A stretch of DNA of 64,000 bases from Polytrichum commune (taxonomy: Eukaryota > Streptophyta > Polytrichopsida > Polytrichales > Polytrichaceae), in the NCBI GenBank assembly GCA_950295325.1, contig OX485803.1:40005554-40069553 (forward strand). Reading direction: 5' to 3'. Below, piece after piece: positions 35,480 through 48,026 of this stretch; the stretch's first letter is position 1; each line of letters begins with the position of its first letter. The translations under genes were made by a program, and so were the position numbers. The notes beneath the pieces were generated by a model, which saw nothing but the letters and a program-made list of their open reading frames with translations, was not told where the DNA came from and made no database searches.

Positions 35480-37178
35480 ATGGCAGCAATCACTAAGGCC
35501 GCATCAGCCTCAAGCAGGGCAAAGGGGGCACTGATGCTTCTAGCCCGCTCCGTATCAACTTCCCCAGTTTTGTCTTCAATGCAATCTGCCACCCAACAAT
35601 CCGATCCGTCGCCCGGCATCACTGCCAGCAAGAAACCAAACATGAAGAAGTTTGCAGTCTACCGTTGGGACCCCGACCAGAGTGACAAGCCCCACTTGCA
35701 AACCTACACGATCAACACGAATGAGTGTGGGCCTATGGTGTTGGATGCACTCCTCAAAATCAAGAACGAGATAGACACGGGGCTAGCGTTCCGGAGGTCA
35801 TGTCGTGAGGGGATTTGTGGGTCATGTGCGATGAATATTGGCGGGAGCAACGGGTTGGCATGCTTGACTCCAATCAACCCTGACACGAAAGCGGAGACGA
35901 TTGTCACACCTCTGCCCCACATGTATGTGATCAAGGACCTCGTAGTCGACATGACGCAGTTTTATGCACAGTACAAAAGTATCGAGCCATGGTTGAAGAC
36001 GAAGAAGCCGGCACCTGTGGGCAAGGAGAATTTGCAGACAAAGGCAGACCGTGAGAAGCTTGACGGCATGTATGAGTGCATCTTGTGTGCGTGTTGTACC
36101 ACTGCGTGCCCAAGTTATTGGTGGAATCCTGAGAAGTTTTTAGGGCCAGCTGCACTTCTGCAAGCTCACAGGTAACACTTTCTATGGATTAGGCTTAACT
36201 TGCTCTCTTATCAATCTTTTTTGTTTTGTTACTGTTGCGGATCTATGGTGCGATAGGTGGTTACAGAATGTTATGTATACCCCCCTATATTGACAAGCAT
36301 ATTGAGACATTCTAGTGGTAACCATACCAAACAGAACCACTATATATGTCCATCACTTTGGGCCATTTCACACTAGAGCTTGAGGGCAGAGGTGTAATAT
36401 CCTCTCATTGGTGGAAAAAGCTGAGACCGTTCCACTTCACTTTATACCAAAGCTTGAGGGCTTAAGGGACAAAGAAAGTTTGAATGCATGAAAATACTAC
36501 ATGGAGTCCTCCATGGCATGCAATGGATAATATTTCATGGTCCAGCAGATTTTGCGTCAAGCCCACCACAAAGAGGTGGGTCAAACACAAAACAGGGAGA
36601 CCATGACACTTGAAAACCTCACAACCCTTGATATATCATGACTTCTTTTGTAGAAGGGCCCATGTAAAGAGGATGGTAATGGAATAGCATTTGGTTGAGA
36701 GTCCGGTTGTGTATGTCTTTACATTACACCTGAATGCTCATAACCAGACAGAATTCAATTTTAAAACTCCATGGTACAGCCTTCGGAAAAGTTTGAAGGG
36801 CCTTCAAAATTTCATGGCCATAGCCCTTGGACATAGTGTAAAGTGGTCCTTGCTGGAGGGATTGCATTGCATGTAGGGATTGAGATATTTGTCCTTTTAT
36901 GAATTGGATGTTGCTGTTTTTATTACAGTATGCATTGCACAGGTCTTGATTCTCCCCTATATTTTGTAAGTTGCCATCCTCACTTTTTCTTTTGTACATC
37001 TTACAGGTGGATTGCGGACAGCCGAGACGAGTACACAAATGAGAGGCTGGAGGCACTAGATGACCCCTTTAAGCTTTACCGGTGCCACACCATCATGAAC
37101 TGCGCAAGAACCTGCCCCAAAGGTTTGAACCCTGGAATGCAAATCGCAAGAATCAAGCAGAAGCAGCTCTCTAGATGA
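35480..37178 (+). CDS. SDH2: Succinate dehydrogenase iron-sulfur subunit (complex II), mitochondrial
   Basis: Exons 35480-36171 and 37007-37178 encode 287 residues. The subunit passes electrons from the FAD of SDH1 to ubiquinone in complex II of the mitochondrial inner membrane, linking the citric acid cycle to respiration. An N-terminal Ala/Ser/Arg-rich region of about 50 residues looks like a mitochondrial targeting peptide. The [2Fe-2S] ligands are Cys108, 113, 116 and 128 in [10 protein letters not shown]...[12 protein letters not shown] gives Cys200, 203 and 206 for the [4Fe-4S] cluster, completed by Cys267. Cys210, 257 and 263 ligate the [3Fe-4S] cluster. All ligands are present. The intron splits the Arg codon in QAHR|W and contains an R3 element. 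The start is the first ATG of this frame after two leader splice acceptors. Length and motif order fit the family fully. Confidence 0.97.
36360..36849 (+). mobile_element. R3 terminal-inverted-repeat element in the SDH2 intron
   Basis: GGGCCATTTCACACTAGAGC at the left end and TAGTGTAAAGTGGTCC at the right are inverted relatives. The interior, with CTCTCATTGGTGGAAAAAG, CAATGGATAATATTTCATGG and CAGGGAGACCATG, aligns along its length with the R3 copy at 20689-21187. It takes up more than half of the 835-base intron. Confidence 0.8.
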
Positions 37179-37561
37179 ATGAAGGCATTGTGCAACATAT
37201 AAGATGGCCTACAACAACTTCGGTTTGAGGCAATACAAGGTTGAAGGATTCTCCTCTATTATGGTCAACGCATGACTGTCATCAAGAATAATTGTCATAT
37301 TGAGGTGCTTCCAGGTTGAAATTGACTCTGGATAGCATCAAGTTCATAAATTTGGTCGCCAGTGGAGAATGTCAGGATGTGCACATTTATCCCTTTATGA
37401 GGAATTGGAGAATGTGTAATTACATTTGTGTATACTTTGGGAATCGATCCAATTATAACCCACAACATGGTGCATCTGGCTCTGGTTGTAAGATGGGTGA
37501 GGCTGTTGGTGTGAGAAATGATGTGCACTGGTCTTGTTTGTGTATACTACACTGATCATCC

Positions 37562-37757
37562 CAATTAGCGTGTGTTACTATTTAGATTTATGCAGTGCTA
37601 TAAATATTTTCGAGAATGTAATATTCTACCAAGCAAAGTCATTTATGTTCTATAATGTCCAAACAACTTATTGAAATTCTGTTTATAAAAATTGAATCTT
37701 GAGTAAGTTGTTATTGCACTTGTGTAACTCCGAATAGTAACACACACTAATTGTGAT
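37562..37757. repeat. R5 short inverted-repeat element (MITE-like)
   Basis: The left end TTAGCGTGTGTTACTATTTA and right end GAATAGTAACACACACTAA are inverted repeats, extended by GCAGTGCTATAA-type inner sequence. It lies about 390 bases past the SDH2 stop codon. Confidence 0.75.
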
Positions 37758-38430
37758 AATCTATGTAGTAATTTGTGATGCAAGTTTCTGATAGTCTTTT
37801 GGGATCAACATTTTTTTCATGGAGACATCTCACTTTTACATTTGTTGACATGAAGTGAATGGTAAGTGACCCAGAGAAATCAAGAAGATTGCAAAGAGCA
37901 CATTGCTGTGGTTCTGAGGTAGTCATTCATGTAGGAAGTCTGAGGTGCTGATGATACTTTGTGGTTGGGAATAGTGTTGAATGAAGAGTCCTTGGTATGA
38001 CTTTGTGCTTGAATGAAGGATGTACATATATTACTTTTGTATGGAAATTGTCCTCAACAATAAGCGGTGTTGACGAGATGGATATGCTAATAGAAACTGC
38101 TGAATGCAAGCTGTTTGCTAAAATGTAGGTGAAGCACCATATGTGGTTAAAAGTGAACAACGATTTCGCCTTGAGGTGACATGACACAACTTGTTCTTTC
38201 AGTGAGCACTTTGTGGCAGGTGTGAAAAAACCTAACTAGAGTAATTTGAGTTAATCCAAAAGCTGAACCGCAATAACAATTTTGTCTTATGGTTCTTTGT
38301 TATCTGGTTTGGTTAAGTGAGGTTAGGGTGAGTTCCCATGTAGGCTGTTCACTCACCAGATTGTAGTGGGAATAAGGACAAACCCACCCAAATTAAGATG
38401 GAATCTAGTGGGGTAGGGTTCGTATGTGCC

Positions 38431-38757
38431 AACTACACTAAATAAGATATTTAGTGTTTGATTATATTTAATGTTGTTACCATCCTACCCTACTCAACAT
38501 TGTTTTTCAAATTTTTGATAAGTAGTCTTTGAAGATATGCTAGAAGATATGTTGGAATTCTCCTTTTATTGTTATTATTATTATTTTCATATCCTTACTA
38601 AGACTAAATTCAAACATGTAACTTCCACATACTACCATAGTTGATATTTAGTATTTGAGTTTACATTTAATGTTACTTCCTTTCATAGGGTTATTGATCT
38701 TTAGTGTATGTGTTCATATTTAGTGTATAAAACACTAAATATCCTATTTAGTGTAGC
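38431..38757. repeat. R6 element with palindromic ends
   Basis: The ends are CTACACTAAATAAGATATTT and the inverse AAATATCCTATTTAGTGTAG, each itself palindromic around ACACTAAATA. The interior is A/T-rich and non-coding. One end of the same family with adjoining sequence is nested in both long R4 copies (near 22050-22080 and 23388-23415). Confidence 0.7.
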
Positions 38758-39447
38758 TATTGTCATCTTCTCAAATCCGCGGTTGCCTACTATCCTCCTC
38801 TTCGTAAGATTGATTTTCAATCCCATGGTGACTGACACTTGTAGGTTAGAAGGTGCTTTAGTGGGTGCATGGAAGTCAAGTGGTTTGTATTCACTACCCT
38901 CCACATTCCAGTAGGCTACAAGAATGTGGTTGGTTGGCGGCTTGTGCTTATGTGCATGCGAACACCTCCCACCCATTATTATCTAGGATCTAGTGGTTAA
39001 GCGACCTGCACAGAAACTCACCCTTACTTATGTGGCCTTCTCACAATGGGCTTTGGTGGTTCACTTCATGTCAAAAAAATTCTTTCGAAAGGCAATGTTG
39101 AGTAAGATCTAGAACAAATAACCCCAAGAATTTCTCTTTCGCCCAATCGATTGTTATATTGCAATTTAACACAATGCTTTTTGGTGATATTGTTTTCAAG
39201 CTACTAGGAATTCCCAATGTGAGATGGGGGTTTTGTAAAGGGGCAATTTGAAGCGGAGATAAAATATCATCATATTGGTCTATGATTTATTTATTCATGT
39301 GAGCAAAAGGGATGAAGTGCTCCTTGTAATTGAATTTGAACCGACATGTGCATAGTTGTTCATAGGAAGTAGGGGAAAAATGACTCCTAAGTAAGCTAGT
39401 CACCAACACACTTTGAATCTATAGGGGGTATATAGTTATCCACCAAG

Positions 39448-39908
39448 GGCGGAAGGAAGGGAAGTCCCATATGTTGGGCTGCCCATTCGGGTCCATTCCC
39501 CATGCAACGTAAGTAGGAGATTATGATGGAATCATGCATTTGGATTTGCAAACCATTGTTTTTTTTTCCGTAACTTTCTTTCTCAAATGAATACAATATG
39601 GATGAAAACCACACAAATTCATCCATACTCCAACAATTCATCATCTTATACATTATGTTGAGAGGGATTTGACGATACCATCTATCCAAAAACAATGACA
39701 TGGCATGACTAACTATTTTCTATATTTGGATCAAAATTTAAAAAAATTATTGACATAGAAGAAAGGAAGGTAAGTAGTGCCACATGAATCCATGGGGACA
39801 CATTCATCCAAAGGGTGGAAGGAAGGAGGGAAGGGAGCCTGGGCTCCTTCTCCCATCTGTTGGGTTCCCATGCAGCGTGGGAGGTTATGCTGGGAATCGG
39901 ACATTAGG
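39448..39908. repeat. Diverged tandem duplication upstream of the RNA-binding protein gene
   Basis: The string order GGAAGGAAGG, CCATCTGTTGGG/CCATATGTTGGG, CCATGCA and GGAGATTATG/GGAGGTTATG occurs at 39448-39545 and again at 39812-39908. The period is about 365 bases. The 37757-39448 stretch otherwise holds only R6 and AT-rich sequence. Confidence 0.6.
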
Positions 39909-39909
39909 G

Positions 39910-40338
39910 TTTGGAGCTCATCCCTATTCTCTTTCTCTGTCTCTCTCTCTCTTCTCTCCCCGTTCCTTGTCCACGCTATTCGCAACACTCTCGCACCGTA
40001 AGCTCTCCATCGCCGTTTCCTTTGCCCCCCATCGTCCCATGCAGTCCTTTCCATGTCATCAACAATACCATCAAAACCCTAGCCCACCCCCTGCAGACCA
40101 CACACAAGAGGCCCTTCCTGTGACTCTTTCTATTTCCTTTGGACCTTTTGGACATAAGTAAGGAGGTAGGTAAGTGAGGCAGTAAGTGACCATGGCTGCC
40201 GACGCCGATGTCTGCAGCCTGGCATCGTCATCATCATCGGGGACGTAGGAGCGGTGCTGTGTGCGGGGATGGAGGCTGTGACGGAGGAGGAAGACGCTTT
40301 GTAGGTAGGGCGCGCCGTGGTGGTGGAGAAAAAGCGTC
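39910..40338 (+). promoter_or_regulatory. Promoter and leader region of the RBM26/27-like gene
   Basis: A CT-rich tract (39928-39962) and a telo-box AAACCCTA at 40074-40081 lie within 430 bases of the start codon. Local base composition is GC-richer than the flanking intergenic DNA. Confidence 0.45.
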
Positions 40339-40746
40339 ATGAAGATTGACGATACGCGTCTCAATCAGTACCTCATTAAAAACCTGAAACCCTTGTAAGT
40401 CTCTCCTCTCCTCTCCTTTATGCACTCTCCTCACTCTTTCTTTCTCGTATTCCTCTCTTTCTCGGCCAATCGGGGTGAACCTGGGGGTAGTGCAGCGCAA
40501 CCGCTGTAGTTTTGGTAGGGTGGAGGAAATTACGGTGGAAGGACAGGTAGCAGGGGTTGTTTCTCGTGGTGGACATTTGGCGGGCTTTCAGCAATGGCAG
40601 TTAGGAATGCATCATTGGGAACGCGCTGGATAATGATTTTGCGAACAGAGGCTCTCGTCGTAGGTTACGAAGTGTCGTGGTGCAGTGAGAAGCACGGCAA
40701 TTAGACACGGGAAGTAAAGATTGAAGGTGTTGTCAAAAATAGTGCG

Positions 40747-40777
<31 letters not shown>

Positions 40778-43700
40778 CTGGTTGTCGGCAGTAGAGTGAA
40801 GAGCTTCTTGGCCTTCTACTGATATGTAGAATGAGAATCTCTCTGTGCAAGAGAGAGCGAGCCAGAAAAAATAAACACCGACTGCTATTACATGGGAAAT
40901 CAATTGCCTGTTTCCGAGCTGCTCTTTTCTTGTCAGGGTTAGCTGCCTGCAACTTTTAGTGGTTAATCTTTTGGGTCTCCTCGCCTGAATTTTTAGGAGT
41001 AGGTTTAGGAATATCCGAGCTTATCTATTTCTCTCTCACCTAATTCTTGACCTTTTTTGGGGAGAGGAATTGAAAAATTGGAAGAATTAGAACCTTATGG
41101 TGGCTAGGCCACGACTTAGTAATTGTTAAAAGAGCTTGTACCTTCATTATATGCACAGCAGTAAGGCTCCATAAAGCAAGTTTATAGAGAGGTCAAAAGG
41201 GAGATCATTCATCTATCAGGCCCTTGAACTTGCTACTAGTGATGAGCTTGGGTTGTGCCACATATCTCACACTAAGTGAATTTCAGTTTAGAATCATATT
41301 TGATGTAGGTAAAGATGAAACTCTATGACTTTGTCATGATTTCTGGAGTAGCAAATTTAAAGTATGATACTAGTTTTATACTCAAATCACCGTAACACTG
41401 GAAGAGAAGCCTCAGATGCAGGGGCAGATTCACGGGTCCTCGGACTCTGGAGTGCGTTTACATTGAATTAGAATGTAAGCCATAGTAAAATGGGTACGAA
41501 GTTTTGAATGGTACGCGAGCATTTCATATCATTGCTCGAGAGAAAGTGAAGAGTCGTAGAGTTTCTTCTACAGATGAAGTCATGTGACTGAAAGTAGCTT
41601 CGACACGGTTGTGGAGCAGGACCGAGGCAGATCCTACTTTGCTCGCTGATTATGTTGCGGCACTTTTAAAGAACAGTAAATCCAAGAAGGAACTCCAGAA
41701 GCTGTGCATCGATCAGCTCTACGACTTTCTTGGAGAAGGTCAGTTCAAGGTTTCAATGTCCTTCATCTCACATGACATGATAACCTGTTCTGTGTGACCG
41801 TTGTCTTCTTTTTTATCAGGTATTTCTGGTCAGTAACACCTGATTCACAGATCAGAATCCCCTAGTCCATTAGCATGTGTCGCTCTCCTTTAGGGTAAGG
41901 AGGGGAAGATGGTGTGCAGCTAACTGCCATTGATCATAATTTAACTTGCATTGGTGCAGGAACAAACACGTTTGTTGCCAATCTCTTTCTTGCTCTTGAC
42001 GATGGAACAGTCCCCTCAACGATGGAAGACCTGGAGGGTATAAAGTCAATGGACACACCAGAGTCCATTGCCAGTGGTGTAGAGACCAGAATATCGCCCC
42101 CTCATTTAGAAAGACAGCCAAGTACTGGTGCACAGGACTGGGAGGAGGAAATTGAAGAAGAGAGCAGTGATGAAGATCGCAATCACAAGCATCGAAGACG
42201 TGTGTCCCGATCTCGGTCTACAGATCGAACTGATGAGCCTACTGCTGCACGCTACAATGGTGGGGTTTCAATTGAAATTAAGCGCCAGGGTGGTGACCAG
42301 GGGAGAGGAGTTGGTCACTTTGATCGTGACAGACCCTCCAAGTTTGACAGACGCTTAGGTCGTGATCATGCTGGGAGTCGCTTCAACAATGGGGACCAGG
42401 GGGAGCGAGGGATGATGAGAGGAGGTGGAGCTCCATTTAGGGGAGATGCTCCCAATCTGAGACTTGATGGCATGCGCATGGGCCGTGGTAGAAGTGCTGG
42501 GGCCTGGGTTGGTCCTATGCCTCCACCTTTTGCAGATGCACCTCCTTTACTGCCACCAAATGCAGGGTTTTTCCCAAATGGCCGGGGCATGCCAGGCCGT
42601 GGGGCGGGGTGGCCAGGGGGTTTTGGACCCTTGGGTGGCATGGGATCTGGTCCGATGGAGCATGCACATCCTGGGCGAGGACCGCCAGCAGTGATGAATC
42701 TGGGATTGGGAATGGGAATGGGAATGGGACCTGTGCGACCAAGATGTCTGGATTTTGAGGAACGTGGGTTCTGTCTTCGAGGCGATCTGTGTCCTATGGA
42801 TCATGGCTCCCACATTGTTGTTGAGGATGTCCAGGTACATCATGCTTCTTTGCAATTACACCTGTCATACTCTTCTTGCCAGCGAATTTTTTATGGTTGT
42901 TGGCTTTTGTCAGTTAATATACTCTGGACAGTTTGTGAAATTTTGATTTATGTGTATCTGGTGCTTACCAGCTAGTGAAGCAGAAAGACCTTAGAACAAA
43001 GTGGTAGCTTCTCTAATATCAGTTTCCCTGGTCAGTATATACAAGAGGTACGGGCCGCCAGGTCTTGTTAATAGGGACTGTATATCAGAAGGTGGTGTCA
43101 CAAGGTTTGGTTGGACTTTGGACGCATGGTATAGAGTGCAAGATGTCTATTATGGGCATGTCTTCACTTTTCCTTAGGTCCAGAGGGGGGTACTTTCCAA
43201 GGATAGTAGTCTGGTCTTTTTCTTTAAGAAAAATGAAAAAATCTTGTTTAATAGCTAGCAATGCTAGATTGAGTCTGTCTGTTTATGTACACACTTTGTT
43301 CATTCTTGTGATTTCGAAGTAGTATGTTTGATTTGTACTTGTGCTTTGATCTTTGATCTGTGAAGATCAATGGGTAAGGAAAATTGGACAAGGTATTGTG
43401 TTTCATATACTGTCTTGTGTTCTAAATGTAGTAGTAAAATGTTTGCTTCTTCCACAGAGCCTATCCAAGTTCAACTTGCCTGTTACATTGCCCAATGGTC
43501 GAGGCATGGTAATGGCAACTGGACCAATGGCGGTTTCAAATCCAATGCTTCCTTCTACTGTACCCCTGGTTAACCGTGGGAACCGAGGCAGCCGGGAGCC
43601 CAGCATCCCTCCTGTGGAAGTTCCAACTATACTGAATAGCCAAGTGCCAGGTTCCGAACCTGACTTGTATGACCCTGACCAACCATTGTGGAATAAAGAG

Positions 43701-46208
43701 AGACCTGAAGCATCAGCCAGGATCAGAAAGCTAACATCATTCCACAAAGATCATCTTGATGAAGAGAGGGAGAGTGAAGAGATCACTAACAACTCAGAAG
43801 TGAGAGAAATCAATGGTCGAGGGACAAGTAATGGTGGTTCGCATGGTACAGATGCAGGAGCTACTGTATGGGATCGCATTGGCCCTGTTGCAAGTGCAGC
43901 TAGTATGGAAGGCAAGCTAGAGGAACAACGGGGACAGGGCAGAGGTGTTCCCTGGCAGTCAGGAAGATGGGGGGATCGTGAAATAGACAGTGCTCCTGCC
44001 AATGTGCATGCAAACCCAGGACGAGGTCGAGGTGCTGCTGGATGGGCAGAGGCAGGAACCCCCTTCAGCCGGCCAAAAGAGTCAATTAATGTGGGGCCAC
44101 GAGCTCCTGGTCGTAATACAGAGCGTGCCCAGCGCACACTCTATGTGAGCTGCATACCTCCTGCATCAAATCGGGCAGAAGTCTTGCTCCTACACTTTGA
44201 GAAGTTTGGTCATGTTGTTGATGTTCGAATTCCACCTCATAGTGACAGAGCTTTTGTTCAGTTTGGTACACGTGAAGAAGCGGAATTAGCACTGGCTTCA
44301 CCAGATGCTGTCATGGGGAACCGCTTTATACGGCTATCTTGGGCCAATCGTGACAGTATTTTAAGTGACAATGTTGCTTCCACCTCGTTCACTAGTCACA
44401 TGCCACCTCCTGGCTCTGAGCCCGCAGCAGTCCATACTCAATTAGGAAAAGGTAGAGGAAAGCTGGGTGTGGTTGGTCTGAATGGAATGGTCACCAGCAT
44501 GTCAGGAGCTACAATTGCAGAAGGTGGAAGCAAAGCTACAACCTTAAATGGTTCTGCATCGTCCTTGTCTGTCTCAGGAGCAACTGCAGTAAAGAAGCAG
44601 GAAGAACTGGAAGCGATGCGAGAAAAGATTCGACAGAAACAAGAGGCTCTTGATCAAAAACGAGATGACTTTAGGCGAAAGCTTGACAAGCTTGCTGGCC
44701 AGGTATGCTACCTTTAAATTCAAGGGTTAGCTTTAAATATGGAATATGACCACCTATTTCTGATGTTGTGAGCCGATGCAAAAGAATGAGAACCTAGCAT
44801 GTTAGGAGTATTTGATTGCCTTATTAAGTGCCAGCTACGGGTTTCTGGTTACTTCAGGAGGCATGATTTAAGATGCTTTCAAACATTGGATGTTTATATC
44901 TCTATCCTCTATTTTGCAATGTTGATTCTACACATGGACAGCGTTGATTCTGTCTTTGTAGTTTATAATTGTGAAGCCAGAATTGTACCAGAGTTTAGCT
45001 CTTACCTTGCAATGTTTTTGTAATTATGTGCACCTCTGAATCACTAAAATTGCACATAGCATCCTTTTTCATCTATATTCTTGATGCTAGTCAGGAATCA
45101 TGGTACTTATTTGTTAAATTCCTGTTATAGAAGATCTGTTTATCTGGGATTTGTCACAGCTGGTCTCACTGTTTGGCTTTGAGGATTTGGTTACTTTGGT
45201 TACTATTTGGGAGGAAATTCACTGTCTTTTTGGACTTGGTTGTTGACATGACTTTTACATTGTTTCGGGGGCAGGGAGTTGGAGGGGTCGAAGAGCCTTT
45301 AGGAGACCAGGCTAGTAAGCGGCAGAAACTGGATGTCTCTGGAGACTTCAATGTGCGTAAGGAGGGCACTGCAGCAGCAGCAAGCAATGTACCGTCTGTG
45401 GCTGCCTCCAAAAAGACAGGCTCAGGGGAGATTGTTGCTCAGGCAGGAGTGCCACAGCAGTCACTAAAACCCACAAAATCATCACATCCAAGGATAAGTC
45501 CTGGGGTTCTTACTGGTCATGCTTCTGCTGCTTGGGGCCCTGCACGATTCAAACTTGATAATCGCACTACTGTATTTAGAATCATACCACCCCTTCCAGC
45601 AAATGTAACGGAGGTAAGTTTCTATTACCTTTTGTGTGATGTGTTGACATTTGCAGTAATGATGTCTCAGGGTGTGATCATGTTGTTTACTTCATAGTAA
45701 TATTGGCTCTTTTTCTCAAGAGATGGTACGTGCTGATAGTTAGGGCTAGTGAGAACTTCCTTGGTTATGAGTCATGCCAGAGATGAAACTGAGATTTTGT
45801 CATTGATTGTAGCAGCTTGCAGCTCTAAGGGAACATTTTGCGTTTTTTGGGGAGCTTTTGAATGTGGAAGTTGAGGATGCGGAAGGTCACAAGGTGGAAG
45901 TTGGACAACCATTGAATACAAACAATTTTATACGCGTGAGCTACAACACTCGATGGAGTGCAGAAAAGGCCATGACACAAGGCAGGTGGTTTCAGGGCCA
46001 GTCATTCAATCTGGCTTGGGCTCCTATATCTCCCAGTAGTCGAGCAGCTGAGAGTTCTGCACCCACCAACAAGGCTCCTGCGGTTGTAGAGCACGAGGTC
46101 AGCAGAAGTGATGTCAATGACCCGGAGGAGCAAGTTCCTGAAGGAGAGCACATTCAAGAGGAAGTTTGTGCAAATTTGACAGATGAACTGAAGCCGATAC
46201 TGTTGTGA
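40339..46208 (+). CDS. RBM26/RBM27-like CCCH zinc-finger and RRM RNA-binding protein
   Basis: Six exons join in frame: 40339-40394, 41620-41738, 41960-42834, 43458-44702, 45275-45613 and 45813-46208, giving 1009 residues. Domain order matches animal RBM26/RBM27 and plant CCCH/RRM proteins. An N-terminal PWI-like domain (about 1-75, with ADPTLLADYVAALLK) is followed by an acidic and Arg-rich low-complexity region. A Gly/Pro/Met-rich region then leads to a CCCH finger with Cys321, Cys330, Cys336 and His340 (spacing 8-5-3). RRM1 lies at about 576-650, a charged coiled coil at 729-765, and a C-terminal RRM at about 862-948. Animal relatives work in nuclear RNA surveillance with exosome adaptors; the same role here is inference. 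The last exon starts at a TAGCAG tandem acceptor, so one Gln may be optional. Intron 1 contains a GA microsatellite. Confidence 0.92.
40748..40777. repeat. GA dinucleotide microsatellite in intron 1
   Basis: About fourteen GA units in a row. Confidence 0.95.
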
Positions 46209-46886
46209 CAGTTAAGCACCACCACAAGTGGCTGACATGTCAGATGTAACAAGCACTCCTGTAGCTGTCAAAATAGTTTCTAGGTTGTGGCATCCCTATT
46301 TGTGAAGGGAAAATTTGAGTGCCTCTTTTTTGGAGAGGTTACCTTGACACAGTTCATGCAGTGTAGACTCTGTAATTTGTAAGGCTTTCTGTTCCAAACT
46401 TTTTAGGACTTTGACTATTGGCAAGAAGTTGCCAAATGTGCAGCTCTTCATCACATTATGTTTAGTTTTTAGAGAGCTTATATTTGGCATCAAAATGAAA
46501 AGAGTCACAGGCTGGTCAGTAGCAGCCAAGCAAGGCAGTTGTGGATGTGTACACTTGGCCACCACTTCTGGGTCTCCTTGCCATTCCAAACCATCTTGTG
46601 TGTCCACTTTCCTTCTTTGCCTTCCATATGTGTGTGATAGTGTTAGGTCATGTGGAGACCACACCCACCGGTGCAGATGTATGTGATCTAACTTTCAGTT
46701 TGTTGTGTTTTGTGACCACAGCATGGTGTCTATTGCCTAAGCTGCAAGTTTTTTGCGGTTCAATTCAGGTTGTTGTGGCATTTTATCTGGCATACAGAGA
46801 ACTATGGTACAGATGACCTTGTCAGTAAATTGGTTTGGCTGTGGTTCCTCAGAATTTTGTTTGTTGCATTTATTCTGATTGCAATA

Positions 46887-47971
46887 CAGTCCTACGTCTT
46901 TAATACCACATGTTTGGGAAACGAGAAAACTGTCATATTACGGAGGTGTCATATATTCAATAATATGACAAATTGGACCCTTTGTCATAATAATGAGGTA
47001 CTTCATAAAAACACACATTAGATGTTTTGCCATATAGGTATATGAAATAAGATATTCTTTCAAATGTCTTCGTAAATATGCAAATTTCTCAAGAAATCCA
47101 TATGGACTTGAAGAAGGATTGAATAGTCTGTTGATGTTGCCACTTCCTTAGCAACAAATATCTTATTGATCTTTCTGGATATGGCTTTCAATTTTATTAT
47201 GTATGCTAAAGTAAACTCTAATGGGTTGTTCATAAAAAATACAACTAATAAATGAGCATGATGTTGAGGATCTATTAATTTCATAGTAAATGAAGGTCTC
47301 TCATCAAGATCTAAAGAGTCCAAGGGCTTTGCATTTAAGGTCCAAACTAGGTGGTTTTATTCTTCGTCTAAAGGCCATATCAACCAACTTTGACATGCAA
47401 TATTCAACTTCAATGATGCCTTCACCTTCCATTATTAGATAATCTTCAAATGGCATCTCATCCTGTCCAAAGCTATAGTTTTCATATGAGGAGTGCTAGA
47501 TATTCGGACTCCTTGGTCAATCTTGAATTTTCTCCCTAATCCTCATTAGCAAAGTCTACACTCCAATCAAGCTTACCAAAAAAAATTCAAATCAATTTGA
47601 TAAATATTGAGTTCAAAATGCTCGAAAACAAACTGCGCATCTTGGTTTAAGGTTTAGGTGAAAAATTGTTGCAAAAGAGAAAGAAGCTAATGAGTCTCTT
47701 GATTAGGTTTTGAGATAGACAACCTAGTTCCCTTAGTTCCCATGTTTGAACATCATTTTACATTAAAAAAATTTCTATCCACACTTCATATGTGAAAATT
47801 ACATAAATTTACTATTCATTATGTACTTATACATGTGTGGGATCTGCCATATATGCAATTATAGAGGCATATTACAGAGGCAAATTTTAATTAAAAAGTT
47901 TGGTTTATAAAGTTTGTGTCATTATATCGAGGTTGTCGTATTGTCGAGTGTCGTTTAAAGAGGTAGGACTA
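46887..47971. mobile_element. R7 Tc1/mariner-like element with TA target duplication
   Basis: The left end CAGTCCTACGTCTTTAA and right end inverse TAGTCCTACCTCTTTAA match at 15 of 17 bases. A TA dinucleotide flanks each end (46885-46886 and 47972-47973). Subterminal inverse motifs such as GAGGTTGTCGTATTGTCGAG recall the ends of pogo/Tigger-type elements. The element is 1085 bases. Its interior has only short decayed frames (for example minus strand 47323-47060), none convincingly a transposase. Confidence 0.6.
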
Positions 47972-47979
47972 TATTTAGT

Positions 47980-48012
47980 GCTGGTAGAGTTTATAGCACT
48001 GCATAACGCTGA
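47980..48012. repeat. R5 end fragment
   Basis: GTTTATAGCACTGCATAACGC resembles one inner end of R5 next to the R7 boundary. It is short and weakly supported. Confidence 0.35.
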
Positions 48013-48026
48013 ATTCATAAGCTACA

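Noticed and set aside
39777-40161. Overlapping plus-strand frames upstream of the RNA-binding protein gene
   Set aside because: CT-rich low-complexity leader sequence gives Ser/Leu-rich frames; no domain and no splice evidence linking them to the gene.
47060-47323. 87-codon minus-strand frame in R7 as a transposase remnant
   Set aside because: No DDE or DNA-binding motif can be identified and the surrounding frame is full of stops.
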